Source: Calothrix parasitica NIES-267 (GTDB taxonomy: Bacteria > Cyanobacteriota > Cyanobacteriia > Cyanobacteriales > Nostocaceae). From it: a stretch of DNA of 64,000 bases. How positions within the stretch are numbered: position 1 is the first letter of the stretch; each line of letters opens with the position of its first letter. Where the stretch lies: positions 1-64,000 of the forward strand of contig NZ_AP018230.1 in assembly GCF_002368095.1 (NCBI RefSeq), written 5' to 3'. The position numbers were made by a program, and so were the translations under genes. Below the pieces are notes generated by a model that saw nothing but the letters and a program-made list of their open reading frames with translations, was not told the origin of the DNA and did no database searches. This document shows, piece by piece, positions 35,001-43,161 of this stretch.

Positions 35001-36500
35001 AATCACCTTGGCACCAGGAACCACAACCTTAGCCAGTTCCCAGAAATTATTAATCATCTGCTGACGGTCAACCTTTGCAGCCATTTCATCAAAACCGTCA
35101 AAAATTAACAGCAGTTTACCCATGCGGTTCAACTGGTCGAAGACATCGCTATTTATGCGGGTATTATGCTGAGTAAAAAAGAACCCCGCTAAAACATTTT
35201 CTACATTCAAAGCTTTTGCAAAATCCCGCAATGTGATTACTACAGGTAAACGGGGTCGCTCTAAACCGCGTCTTTGAGCATCTTTATAGCGTTGTAATGC
35301 AGTCCAAGCATAATGGAAAGCAAACCAAGTTTTACCAGTACCGAATTCCCCTAGTATAGAAATATGCTCCTTTGCAGGGTCATCCAACCATAAATCAATA
35401 TAGCCATCAATCCAACCGTCCTCTTCCTCATAGCGGCTTACGCCTATGGGTTGTTTAGTAACTGGGTCAAGTTCTTCCTTGGTACAAGCTAAAGGTACAT
35501 ACCTAGTATCAACTTTTCGCCGTTTAATTTCTCCTTCTAACCAATTAACATAACCGTTAAAATCGGCATCAAGGTCAATCAGTTCGTCGAAAGTATAGCA
35601 ATCAAGACGGTGATTCTCTTCTTTCTTAACTTCATCACGGGCTGCTCTAGAAATTCGACGAGTAGTTACCAACCAACCTTCATCAGTTTTTTGCTCCTGC
35701 ACCGAAGAACGCAAAGCAATTACATCGCTAAGTCCGATTTCTCCAGCAATTCCTCGGACTAGAATACGGTCAAAACTCCGCCTTACAGGTATGTTGATGA
35801 TAAATTCAAAATATTCTTCCGCCCAAACCTCATGATTTTCAAAACTATAACCCAAAGTTTCAAACCAACCACGCATTTGTTGGGCTAAAGCTACAGCCCT
35901 ACATTTATTCTCGTCTTCATTCTCCTGTGTTTCTACATCCCCCGGTAATGCTGGATAATTCTGTGCTGCTAACCGCGCAATTTCAGTGCGAATCCCTTCT
36001 AGAGTTGGTATTCTATCAAGTTGTTCTTGAATATTTTTGATATTTGTATGTAAAGAGCCAATTTGCTGGCTCATCATCGTCGAAGCTGGATTGCGGGTAC
36101 GTTTAGCAACTTGAGAAAACACAACATAAAACGCTGCAATTTCCCGCTTAATATTAATTCTCAAATCTTTAATTTCATCACCCAAAGCATAAGCATCGAC
36201 AAAAGCATCTACCTCAGACAGCAATATTGAAGGGTTATTGTGTTCAAATGCTTTGCGAAACGCTGCTTTAATTTGTTGTTGACGAAACAACTCAAGAATG
36301 GGCTTTGGTTTACCAACACCATATTCTACAAGTGTGTAAGCGTATACCCCGCCAAAATCTCCCGGTGGATGTTCTGGGTCAATTTTGAACTGCTTAAGTA
36401 ATTTAATTACAGTCTCATTACGCTGAACCTTTTCTTTAATCAAAGGTTGAGCGATGCCAGTAATTGCATTAAACAGCAAATCCAGATTAATTGGGTTCAT
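32049..36500 (-). CDS. NACHT-STAND protein with nuclease-like N-terminal region and 14 WD40 repeats
   Basis: A 1483-residue NLR-like protein. Residues 1-170 are helical. About 195-315 form a restriction-endonuclease-like region (GWFETLGYSFENHEVWAEEY, then EIGLSDVIALR), suggested only by pattern. The NACHT core has GEFGTGKTWFA near 384-394, LLLIFDGFDEMA as Walker B and VILTCRTEHF as sensor 1. A winged/helical part contains DYTPAHRSLLEFFVAYKFA. A short pentapeptide-like stretch (GRNFSGAVVKGADLSDASL) leads to 14 WD40 repeats (about 865-1450), enough for two seven-bladed propellers. The repeats are of the RLWDINSGKCxQTLxGHT type. NACHT-WD40 proteins are known in bacterial antiviral and programmed death systems. 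No effector gene lies next to it, so the effector is probably the N-terminal part. Confidence 0.88.
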   Translation of the reverse strand: MNPINLDLLFNAITGIAQPLIKEKVQRNETVIKLLKQFKIDPEHPPGDFGGVYAYTLVEYGVGKPKPILELFRQQQIKAAFRKAFEHNNPSILLSEVDAFVDAYALGDEIKDLRINIKREIAAFYVVFSQVAKRTRNPASTMMSQQIGSLHTNIKNIQEQLDRIPTLEGIRTEIARLAAQNYPALPGDVETQENEDENKCRAVALAQQMRGWFETLGYSFENHEVWAEEYFEFIINIPVRRSFDRILVRGIAGEIGLSDVIALRSSVQEQKTDEGWLVTTRRISRAARDEVKKEENHRLDCYTFDELIDLDADFNGYVNWLEGEIKRRKVDTRYVPLACTKEELDPVTKQPIGVSRYEEEDGWIDGYIDLWLDDPAKEHISILGEFGTGKTWFAFHYAWTALQRYKDAQRRGLERPRLPVVITLRDFAKALNVENVLAGFFFTQHNTRINSDVFDQLNRMGKLLLIFDGFDEMAAKVDRQQMINNFWELAKVVVPGAKVILTCRTEHFPEAQEGRALLNAELQASTKNLTGETPQFEVLELEKFNDEQIRQVLSYQAEAATVEQVMGNPQLLDLARRPVLTELILEALPDIAAGKPIDMSRVYLYAVRRKMERDIKAERTFTSLADKMYFLCELAWEMLSTDRMSLNYRLFPDRIRRLFGAVVQEEKDLDHWNFDMMGQTMLIRNADGDYTPAHRSLLEFFVAYKFAAELGALSDDFTELASSQSCLDSSAVPVDYTWSGYFERQLDNSGHYIAIPPLKGFVKESLENLRENFGRSPLTKAVMDLMLGMVGDNEALVKVIEMTRGRSEDEVGYVGGNAATLAVKVNKTALEGRNFSGAVVKGADLSDASLRGIGFAGVNLADSVFTNIFAFVLSIAFSPDGKLLATGDSNGVLSLWEVVSGREILTCSGHTNRVRSVAFSSDGVTLASCSEDQTVRLWDINSGKSIYILEGHIGKVRSVAFSPDGATLASGSEDQTVRLWDINSGECIQTIQGHIDWINSVAFSPDGMTLVSSSGDKTIKLWDINSAKCLQTFRGHTNIVHSVAFSTDGVTLASGSEDQTVRLWDINSGKCVQILQGHTSKVSSIVFSPDGAILASSSEDQTVRLWDINSGKCFQTLQGHTSSVRSVVFSPDGAILASSSEAVMFWDVSSGKCIQILQGYTNAVLSVAFSPDRVTLASGSEDQTVRLWDINSGKCFQTLQGHTSKVNSVAFSPDRATLASGSEDKIRLWGISSGKCFQTLQGHTCGIRSVTFSPDGTTLASGSEDRTVRLWNVRSGECLQILQGHTDRVRSVTFNSDRVTLISGAEDQTVKLWNIRSGECLQTLKGNNCAVRAATFSPQGNIIISGIKDIIVRLWNLRSGEFLQTLQGHTGSVRSIAFTPDGNTLASGSIDTTVRLWNISNGECLYTLQGHSSWVNSVTFSPDGIILASGSNDGIIKIWEIKTGECLKTLKSDRPYERMNITGVKGLTEAEITTLKALGAVEE
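32170..33910. repeat. 126-bp WD40-coding tandem repeats
   Basis: Fourteen 42-codon blades in the NACHT-WD40 gene. Several neighbouring units (about 32880-33660) are close to identical in DNA, while the outer ones have diverged. Confidence 0.85.
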
Positions 36501-36698
36501 TGAGGGAGATTGCGCTTATTACAAGGGGCTAAAGGAATTACTTTACAACAGCAAGCAGTATTATGAAGTGATATTCCATACATCTGAGCCTGATATACAA
36601 AAATGGAGAGCGTTACTGTCAATATTTTCAACAAGCGCAAATTGGCTACCCCGCTACGTTATAGGCTAACTATACAAGGTGTATTCAAACGTATAGAC

Positions 36699-37286
36699 AT
36701 GACGCAATTTGAACGCGAGTCAATGAATTTTAGATTGCCCAAGCCATTGGCACAAGCCCTCCGTAAAGCAGCTTCACCACAACCGGGTAAAACCGCCACA
36801 GATATTGTTATTCGGGCTTTGACTAAAGAACTAGGAACTATACAGGGTATGGACGAATGTACAGAAGTGCGCTTGCAGAAACTAGAAGAAGAGTTGCAGC
36901 AATTAAGAAGTAGCATCCAAGAACGAGATAACACCCCCACGGATTCCACGGAAGAAAAACTGGAAGCACTCAACAACCGGGTAGCCAGAATAGAAGGAGC
37001 ATTAACCGCCGTTCAAAACAATAACTTCGGTGCATCTAATAATTACAGAAGATACAAAAATTCGGGCAATCCTTACAACCAAACGGGACGACCACCCCAA
37101 ATCCAACCCCTTGACGAACAAACGCTGGCGCTGAGACTTAACGTTAAAATCCCGGAACTTAAAGAAAAGCAGCAAACCCTTTCAGCTAGCGAGTTTGAAG
37201 AGTGGAGTAAGAATCGCGATCGCCTTAAATACTCGTGGCGGTTTAACGAAAAATCGGGACTTTACCACCCCAAGAAATCGAATTAA
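36699..37286 (+). CDS. RHH and coiled-coil DNA-binding-like protein
   Basis: About 195 residues from the ATG at 36699; a start at 36603 would add 32. The N-terminus (ESMNFRLPKPLAQALRKAAS, then TATDIVIRALTKELG) is a ribbon-helix-helix type unit. A coiled coil follows (LQKLEEELQQLRSSIQERDN), then an asparagine-rich linker (NNNFGASNNYRRYKNSGNPY) and a C-terminal unit ending in WRFNEKSGLYHPKKS, a pattern I have seen in cyanobacterial phage/plasmid proteins. It is divergent from the NACHT-WD40 gene. It may be a plasmid-borne regulator; the function is not established. Confidence 0.65.
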   Translation: MTQFERESMNFRLPKPLAQALRKAASPQPGKTATDIVIRALTKELGTIQGMDECTEVRLQKLEEELQQLRSSIQERDNTPTDSTEEKLEALNNRVARIEGALTAVQNNNFGASNNYRRYKNSGNPYNQTGRPPQIQPLDEQTLALRLNVKIPELKEKQQTLSASEFEEWSKNRDRLKYSWRFNEKSGLYHPKKSN

Positions 37287-37689
37287 GATACTTGAGTAAA
37301 AATACACACAAGTACTGTTTTGGTTCAGCTGTGCTGAACCGTGGTGTGGAAAACTATATTACCCGACCATCAGCGCGGCTTCGGGGAATTGTCAACTCGT
37401 TCTACACTTTATAAAGCACCCGGAACGGTACTAACACTATATGTATAATTTCGTTTACATTTTTGTTAAGACCGAGTTCAACGTGTCCCCCAGAGCGTTC
37501 CACCGGCGTGGGGATACGCCGATAAAAAAAGCGGACGGCGCTCACATCGTTTCAAAAATTAATCTTCCTTATTTCTTGTTAATAAGTAACCTCCTGTCAA
37601 AGTGGAAGTTCGTGAAAATGAATAGATTTATTGTTAAACATTCATGGTATTTTGATTTCAGAATAATTGAATAATTAATTAGTTTTAGA
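37287..37689. other. Intergenic with no supported gene
   Basis: A 400-base interval of mixed composition. A short 77-codon frame here lacks family-like features. No clear terminator was found after the RHH gene. Confidence 0.4.
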
Positions 37690-38268
37690 ATGAACGAATT
37701 TCGATATATTATTGGTACAAATACAGAAGTTAGATTAGGTTTAATTTATTGGGCTGATAAAATTAGAGAATACACTGATACTTATTATCAAGGTGATAAA
37801 GAAAATGCTCGCGGGACTGACTTCTATAGATGTATATCGAAGTTAGAACAAATTTCCGATAATCTATTGGATAAAGAAGATTTTGTTAGAAGCGTAATAG
37901 ATGACCAAAATTTATTAGCTTCAATTAGTATAATAGCTCGAACTGAAATATTAATAGAAGATGAATTTACCGCTTGTATCGAGATAGAAAATATTAGCAA
38001 TAGTCCCTGGAATACTATAGAATTTCCACAAGTTGAGAAGAGAAAAGGGGCTGCAACATCATTAGTAGAAGGTATAATAAGGGAAAGCCGAAGCCTGGGA
38101 TTAAGCGACATTCTTAAGTTATTCGCAGTCCCAGAAGCTCAGGAATTTTATCAGAAAATAGGATTTGAGGAAACAAATGGTTCTGGAGAAATGATACTTA
38201 GTTCTAATGCAGCATCAATGTTTCTTTTAGACCTTGAACAAAAACGAAATTCCGCTGCTTTTGATTAA
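37690..38268 (+). CDS. GNAT-fold acetyltransferase-like protein
   Basis: A 192-residue protein. The second half shows a GNAT pattern: a beta bulge region (ACIEIENISNSPWN), the acetyl-CoA loop EKRKGAATSLVEGIIRESRS, and the late strand FYQKIGFEETNGSGEM. The N-terminal half is not recognised and may be a specific N-terminal extension. GNAT proteins acetylate small molecules, tRNA or proteins; toxin-like GNATs also exist on plasmids. It is followed by a small coiled protein and a tyrosine recombinase. Confidence 0.7.
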   Translation: MNEFRYIIGTNTEVRLGLIYWADKIREYTDTYYQGDKENARGTDFYRCISKLEQISDNLLDKEDFVRSVIDDQNLLASISIIARTEILIEDEFTACIEIENISNSPWNTIEFPQVEKRKGAATSLVEGIIRESRSLGLSDILKLFAVPEAQEFYQKIGFEETNGSGEMILSSNAASMFLLDLEQKRNSAAFD

Positions 38269-38299
38269 ATGAGCTTTTAATTAAATGAGGTTTAAACAT

Positions 38300-38563
38300 A
38301 TGTCACAGTCATCAAAAACCTATCAACCAACACCCGAACAAATCGCAAAATGGAAGCGTATTGATGAGCTTGAATCAAGTTGTGCCACAGGTTTTTTATC
38401 GCCAGAAGAACAAGATAAAAATGTAGAAAAGTTCTTTGAAAAAGATTACATAGATTCGCAACTTGAGAAAGTACGCGCTCACAAAGAAAAGCTTTTGAAA
38501 AAACTACAATCGGCTGAAGAATACGAGCAATTATTACTAGAAGAAAAGCACAAGCGAGGTTAA
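38300..38563 (+). CDS. Small coiled-coil protein, unknown
   Basis: About 87 residues from the ATG at 38300, preceded by TGAGG nine bases upstream; an upstream ATG at 38285 is in frame. PTPEQIAKWKRIDELESS is followed by a long charged helix (FFEKDYIDSQLEKVRAHK, then LLKKLQSAEEYEQLLLEEKH). It begins 32 bases after the GNAT gene. As a small charged partner of a GNAT gene it could be an antitoxin-like protein, but no DNA-binding domain is apparent. Confidence 0.6.
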   Translation: MSQSSKTYQPTPEQIAKWKRIDELESSCATGFLSPEEQDKNVEKFFEKDYIDSQLEKVRAHKEKLLKKLQSAEEYEQLLLEEKHKRG

Positions 38564-38574
38564 TGTGCCTCTAG

Positions 38575-39612
38575 GTGGTAGCATACAAATACTATCAAAA
38601 CATGAATGTGCATCTTCTCGCTATGTCCAATGCGCGTGCAATAACTCTTCTAGAAAAGGCTTACACCAGAACAATTGGGGATAATTTTTGTATTGACCAA
38701 GACCCCGATGTTATCGAACAGTTATTGAGTGACACGCGGTCGCCAAATACTAAGCAGGCTTACGAAAAGGACATGAAGGATTTTTTCATGTTCATCGCGG
38801 GTTGCAAGCCCACGCATGAGCTAGTGTTGGAGTTCCTTCATTTAGAACAGCGTCACGCGGTAGCTTTGGTGTTGAAATACAAAGCCAATTTGATAAAAAA
38901 GGAATTGGCGGAAGCAACGGTTAATCGTAGGTTAAGCGCGATTAAATCACTAACTGCGATGGGGCGTAAGTTGGGTTTGTGTGACTATACCCTAGAAGAT
39001 GTGAAAGGGGAGAAGGTTGAAACGTACCGCGATACTACAGGTGTTTCTCCCGAAGATTTTGCAAAAGTGTTGAAATTAGTTGACAGGGATACGCTTAAGG
39101 GTAAGCGGGATTATGCGATATTGCGTTTGCTTTGGGACAATGCGCTGCGGAGAAGTGAAGTTTGCAACTTAAATGTAGGCGATTTTAATGCCCAAGAAAG
39201 TACTTTATCAATATTAGGTAAGGGGAAGGGTACTCAAAAGGAAGTTGTGGATCTAAGTAGGAAGACAGTTGAGGCGATAACGGAATGGTTGAATGCCAGT
39301 CGTAGGAGTCATTTTACCAGGAAACCTCTATTCATAGTCCTGGCATATTACGGTAATGGTAAGCGTTTGGGTGGAGAAGCAATTCGTAGGTTAGTTTCTG
39401 GTTTATGCAAGCAAGCTGGGATTACCAAACAGATGTCACCCCATAGAGTACGTCATAGTTCTATTACTACGGTGTTAGATAATAATAATGGCAACTACCG
39501 CGCTACACAAAGGTTTAGTCGTCATTCTTCCCCCGACATTGTGATGAAATATGATGATAATCGGCAGAAGCTTCAGAAGAAAATGACCGATATAATTTCT
39601 GATTTGGTTTGA
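38575..39612 (+). CDS. Tyrosine recombinase, XerC/D-like
   Basis: A 345-residue site-specific recombinase. The N-terminal SAM-like core-binding domain is at about 45-145 (RSPNTKQAYEKDMKDFFMF). The catalytic domain shows Arg in WDNALRRSEVCNL, the Lys hairpin ILGKGKGTQKE, HRVRHSSIT, and the nucleophile in FSRHSSPDIVMKYDDN, where the usual GH is replaced by RH. It starts at a GTG at 38575 or at a later ATG (38602 or 38623); the first conserved residues begin after residue 40, so a later start is plausible. It may resolve plasmid multimers. It is on the same strand as the GNAT and coiled-coil genes. Confidence 0.85.
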   Translation: MVAYKYYQNMNVHLLAMSNARAITLLEKAYTRTIGDNFCIDQDPDVIEQLLSDTRSPNTKQAYEKDMKDFFMFIAGCKPTHELVLEFLHLEQRHAVALVLKYKANLIKKELAEATVNRRLSAIKSLTAMGRKLGLCDYTLEDVKGEKVETYRDTTGVSPEDFAKVLKLVDRDTLKGKRDYAILRLLWDNALRRSEVCNLNVGDFNAQESTLSILGKGKGTQKEVVDLSRKTVEAITEWLNASRRSHFTRKPLFIVLAYYGNGKRLGGEAIRRLVSGLCKQAGITKQMSPHRVRHSSITTVLDNNNGNYRATQRFSRHSSPDIVMKYDDNRQKLQKKMTDIISDLV

Positions 39613-39739
39613 TGAATTAGAGATGCGATTTCATTCGCACATTTTTCCGTGTTAGAGCGCAAGTAGTGGGGGTATAGTTGGCATCTCGGCTCAATGCCGG
39701 AAAGGTAACAAGCAACAATGGTGTTTTTATAGTGAAATC

Positions 39740-39850
39740 GCTTTGACGAGTTTAAATTATTATATTAAATATTCTAGACACCCCCACCATCCAGCACTGT
39801 TTACTGCTCAACAGCCAAAAACTTTGAAAGTATCCCTGCAATACCCCCAT
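39740..39850 (+). pseudogene. Fragment of a TnpI-like tyrosine recombinase
   Basis: The frame here reads LNYYIKYSRHPHHPALFTAQ, matching LNKYIKYERHNTVNALFTAQ of the intact recombinase at 3094-3978; the match then decays. The fragment is only about 35 codons, so an earlier, now lost, Tn3-type element inserted near here. Confidence 0.7.
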
Positions 39851-39981
39851 AAGTCCTGGACTAAGCTAAGCCAAAGGGTGCTGTACAAATCTGAGCGACT
39901 AAGATGCTTACTGGCAAAGTGTTTCAGCCTTAGAGTACAATTTTCCCATTTTGGCACGGTGATGCCCAAATAAAAAAAAAT

Positions 39982-40102
39982 GAAATCTATATTGCTGACC
40001 AAAACGGTATCAATTTCTGGGTTCTAATAAATGCCAAAAGCTGGCGTAAGGCTGAATCTAACGAACAAGCCTTTACTGATTGGGTTGGGGTAATCCGCCA
40101 CC
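39982..40102 (+). pseudogene. Fragment of a FinO-like gene
   Basis: The frame reads EIYIADQNGINFWVLINAKS, then WRKAESNEQAFTDWVGVI, closely matching the central part of the intact protein at 62650-62958. Both ends are missing. This is the third copy of that gene in the window. Confidence 0.85.
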
Positions 40103-40247
40103 GCAGCGCCCCTCAAGCGGTCATAGGGCAGGATATTGCTAGACAATGGCCGCAATAATTGGTTGGGTGCGGTAAAACTGAAGAGCGACCTGTCATATAC
40201 CCGGCTTTGGGAACGACACGCAAACACGACCCATAAAGAGTGATTTT

Positions 40248-40958
40248 ATGGTTATTACTTCATTTGCCGAACAATTTATCCGCGATGCCAGAGCAATTGA
40301 TTACCAGCGGTTTTTTCCCGAACTATTTTTGGTGCCTTCTGCTGAACTAAAAGATTGGTTCCCGACTTTGATATATTCTGGTAAACCAAAATTTACAAGC
40401 TTTCATTTAGATAGGTTTGCATATCCGGATGACCCAGTTACTCTCATGATTGCGGTTGCCTCTGAGAATCCTTACCTTGTTACAGAGGGCTATTGCGGTA
40501 AATCTGACCTGAAAACTGTTAATTATATAGTCCAGCGCGATTGGTTGTTTCATCCACATTTCATTGCCCAGTTTTGCGACGCTTACGGTTGGCTGCGATG
40601 TTTAGAACGTAGTAACGGTTACTTTCAGGACGGTAGTAGTTATTCGTTAAAGCATTACTGCGAACGCACCATCAGATATGTAAGTAACGGCGCATTGATT
40701 GCGGCTGCATTGGCTTTGGATCTAAAAGTTGAGCCACCAAGCCGCAGTGAAAAAAGCTCTTTTAAAAATCCCAAAATTGGTGTAAAAACTGCCTCTGCTC
40801 GTGCTGCTCAAAACTACGGGATGTGGGTTGAAAACTATGTGAGTCGTCCCCCTTTGGGTTCATTTAACTTTAACTTTGAGCTTGGTAAATATCACTTTTG
40901 GCATTTTGATAATCGAATTTACTCGCGCCCAGAGACACTTGAAAAAACATATTTGTGA
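40248..40958 (+). CDS. Unknown protein, paralog of the 8433-9116 protein
   Basis: A 236-residue soluble protein. It shares FFP near residue 24, YPDDPVTLM, QRDWLFHPHFIAQFCDAYGW and NGALIAAALALDL in the same order as the 8433 protein, with many differences elsewhere. The N-terminus (AEQFIRDARAIDYQRFFPEL) and a tryptophan-bearing C-terminus are also similar in pattern. No enzyme motif is apparent. It lies next to gene remnants and the SLH/ParAB block. Confidence 0.75.
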   Translation: MVITSFAEQFIRDARAIDYQRFFPELFLVPSAELKDWFPTLIYSGKPKFTSFHLDRFAYPDDPVTLMIAVASENPYLVTEGYCGKSDLKTVNYIVQRDWLFHPHFIAQFCDAYGWLRCLERSNGYFQDGSSYSLKHYCERTIRYVSNGALIAAALALDLKVEPPSRSEKSSFKNPKIGVKTASARAAQNYGMWVENYVSRPPLGSFNFNFELGKYHFWHFDNRIYSRPETLEKTYL

Positions 40959-41114
40959 TTATTGCGGCAGCCGTATCAATCCACAGGTGTAGTTTATGGC
41001 TTGATTTCTGCTCTAAATTTTCCTAAGTCGGCAAAAACCACAACCGCACAGGAGATATCAGTCAGATTTACCTTGAATAAGAAGGCAGAAGGAACTCACC
41101 CTTATTCATAGTGA

Positions 41115-41142
41115 GATGATCCACACGTGACCCGGGAATGAA
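41115..41142 (+). repeat. 28-bp inverted repeat copy 1, CACGTG core; candidate parS
   Basis: GATGATCCACACGTGACCCG and the next eight bases are identical to the reverse complement of 44315-44342. The pair brackets the SLH, parA and parB genes. The core CACGTG is the centre of the classical ParB parS palindrome, although the flanks differ from the chromosomal consensus. Confidence 0.6.
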
Positions 41143-41194
41143 ATAATGACTTTTTATACCTCGCTGCTAGCAATCTCTGTATCCTGCTCCCATC

Positions 41195-42136
41195 TCAATT
41201 GTTACATTCTCGTTGAAAAGAAGGCGGACTAAAAGAAAAATCAACTTCTCCGGCTTTGCGAATACGTCTGAATGCATATTCGCCACTCGACGGCGCTATT
41301 TCTTTTTTAAGAATCGGGTTATCCAAGCTAGCTTGACCTTTGTAAGCAAGAACTAGGTACATTATTACAGCAGCTTCGCCTCGACTAAGTGATGCTTTGG
41401 GGTAAAATTCAAGCGGCCAGTCTAGTACAACTAAGTTAGCCAGCAACGCACCGTGGAGTGGCTTTGCAAACCACTCCTGTTTCATCACACTGCCATTCAT
41501 AAAATAGTCGGTACCGACGATTGATGGTTTTTCTCCGCTTTGTTTTTTACGCTTATCAATCTGTGCTACTAGGTCTAGACCACCATTTAATGATGCGATA
41601 GCTTCGGTATAAGTTAATGGCTGATTGGGTCGGAAAGTACCATTTTGATAGCCGGATATCATTCCAGTTCTCCAGGCATGAAAGGTAGCTTGGTAGTATT
41701 GAAAGAGTTCTGGTGGGTTGGAACTCCCAGTTGCTCGAATGTCGGAAAACGGACATCGCCAAGAAGGAATATCTGGACATCTCGGAACATTGGCGATTTG
41801 TTTTCCTGGTGCCGAGGGACGGTTTTTCAAATCGAGTATGTTCGCGGACATAGCAACCCACTCCCCTCGGGTAATTGGGCATCCCGGTCGAAAATTCTTC
41901 TCTCTTACTTTTAAGTAAGAAATATTCTGTGGATTATTTCCGGCTAACCAGTTGATGACATGGCGACTCCAGTGATTCGCAATATCATTAAAGGTATCGG
42001 GTTTATAATTTTCTTGCTTTATTTCTGCTGTCTCTTCTACAGGCTCATCCGCATATACCAAGCGTATAGGCTGCGATAATATCGTCAAAAGAGAGACAGT
42101 CAACACATAACTTATTGTGAGTTTCGAGCTTGACAT
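41195..42136 (-). CDS. Secreted SLH-domain protein
   Basis: A 313-residue protein from the ATG at 42136; the frame upstream lacks protein character. A signal peptide (SSSKLTISYVLTVSLLTILS, cleavage near YADEP) is followed by three S-layer homology units. The first contains DIANHWSRHVINWL, the second FSDIRATGSSNPPELFQYYQ with ISGYQNGTFRPNQPLTYTEA, and the third VVLDWPLEFYPKASLSRGEA. It is probably cell-surface or periplasmic and binds cell-wall polymers. An SLH protein beside parAB is unusual; it may be a passenger gene. Confidence 0.8.
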   Translation of the reverse strand: MSSSKLTISYVLTVSLLTILSQPIRLVYADEPVEETAEIKQENYKPDTFNDIANHWSRHVINWLAGNNPQNISYLKVREKNFRPGCPITRGEWVAMSANILDLKNRPSAPGKQIANVPRCPDIPSWRCPFSDIRATGSSNPPELFQYYQATFHAWRTGMISGYQNGTFRPNQPLTYTEAIASLNGGLDLVAQIDKRKKQSGEKPSIVGTDYFMNGSVMKQEWFAKPLHGALLANLVVLDWPLEFYPKASLSRGEAAVIMYLVLAYKGQASLDNPILKKEIAPSSGEYAFRRIRKAGEVDFSFSPPSFQRECNN

Positions 42137-42393
42137 TATTACTCCGTACAGTTCAACACTAATTAACTTTCTTAAAGCCGCCCTAGCGCAATTCGTGAAT
42201 TTATAAAGATGTTTAACAGTTTTAGCTATATGTTGCACTCTGCAATACAGGTAGCCTTGTTTAAATCGTGCTTTTATAAAACGAATTAAAAAGTAAAATA
42301 TATAACTCAACCCAGTTGTATTGCAACACCTGACGGCGTTAAAATCTGGCTTAATTAAAAACTATCTTTATTACAACTGCCTTCATACAACTC

Positions 42394-43161
42394 GTGACCA
42401 AAACCCACATTATTGCGTTATTTAACCAAAGCGGAGGGGTAGGAAAAACAAGTTTAACGATGAACTTGGGCTACCACCTCGCCCAAAAAAAGAAAAATCG
42501 CGTCCTACTGATTGATATGGACCCGCAAGCATCTTTAACGACGTTTATGGGTCTTGAACCGGAAAATATTACTCAAACCATATATCAAGCAGTAGTAGGA
42601 GAAGAAGACTTACCCGTGTATCCAGAACTTATTCACGGTATGTCCTTTACTCCTGCTAACATTAATCTTTCGGCTGCCGAACTCGAACTAGTTGCAGCAC
42701 TCATGCGCGAAATGCGATTGAAAAATGCACTTACTCCCGTACTAGATAAATACGATTACATTCTTATCGACTGTCCCCCATCTCTGGGCATTCTGAGCGT
42801 TGTTAGCTTAGTGGCAGCTACTCATGTTTTAGTTCCAATTCAATGCCAGTTCAAATCATTTCAAGGAACCGATTTATTACTCAAAACAGTCGCTCGCTTG
42901 CGAAAAGGTGCAAATCCTTCTTTGGCGATTGCTGGTTTTATTCCTACAATGTATGATGCCCGTACCGCGCAAGAAAGTCGGACTTATGAAGCAATTAAAG
43001 AACAATTATCGCCCCTAGCTACAGTTTTTGACCCCATACCCAAAACAATAGCATTTGCCGATGCTAGTGAAGCTCGCTTACCTTTAGCTATAACGAATCC
43101 CAAACACCCAGCAATTAGGGTGATGAAAAAAATTACTTCTGCCTTAGAGAAACTACCATGA
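42394..43161 (+). CDS. parA: ParA partition ATPase
   Basis: A 255-residue Walker-type plasmid partition ATPase without an N-terminal HTH (small, type Ib-like). Deviant Walker A ALFNQSGGVGKTSL, DMDPQASLTTFMGL, and DYILIDCPPSLGILS are all present, and VPIQCQFKSFQG follows. It starts with a GTG at 42394. The stop overlaps parB by four bases (ATGA, 43158-43161). The operon is bracketed by the 28-bp inverted repeat. Confidence 0.92.
   Translation: MTKTHIIALFNQSGGVGKTSLTMNLGYHLAQKKKNRVLLIDMDPQASLTTFMGLEPENITQTIYQAVVGEEDLPVYPELIHGMSFTPANINLSAAELELVAALMREMRLKNALTPVLDKYDYILIDCPPSLGILSVVSLVAATHVLVPIQCQFKSFQGTDLLLKTVARLRKGANPSLAIAGFIPTMYDARTAQESRTYEAIKEQLSPLATVFDPIPKTIAFADASEARLPLAITNPKHPAIRVMKKITSALEKLP

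Larger units (their letters stand above)
39613..40247. other. Remnant-rich gap between recombinase and 40248 gene
   Basis: Some 635 bases with the two gene fragments listed separately and a second copy of the CCTTAGxGTACAATTTTCCC motif at 39928. No intact gene. The region looks like an insertion hotspot. Confidence 0.55.
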
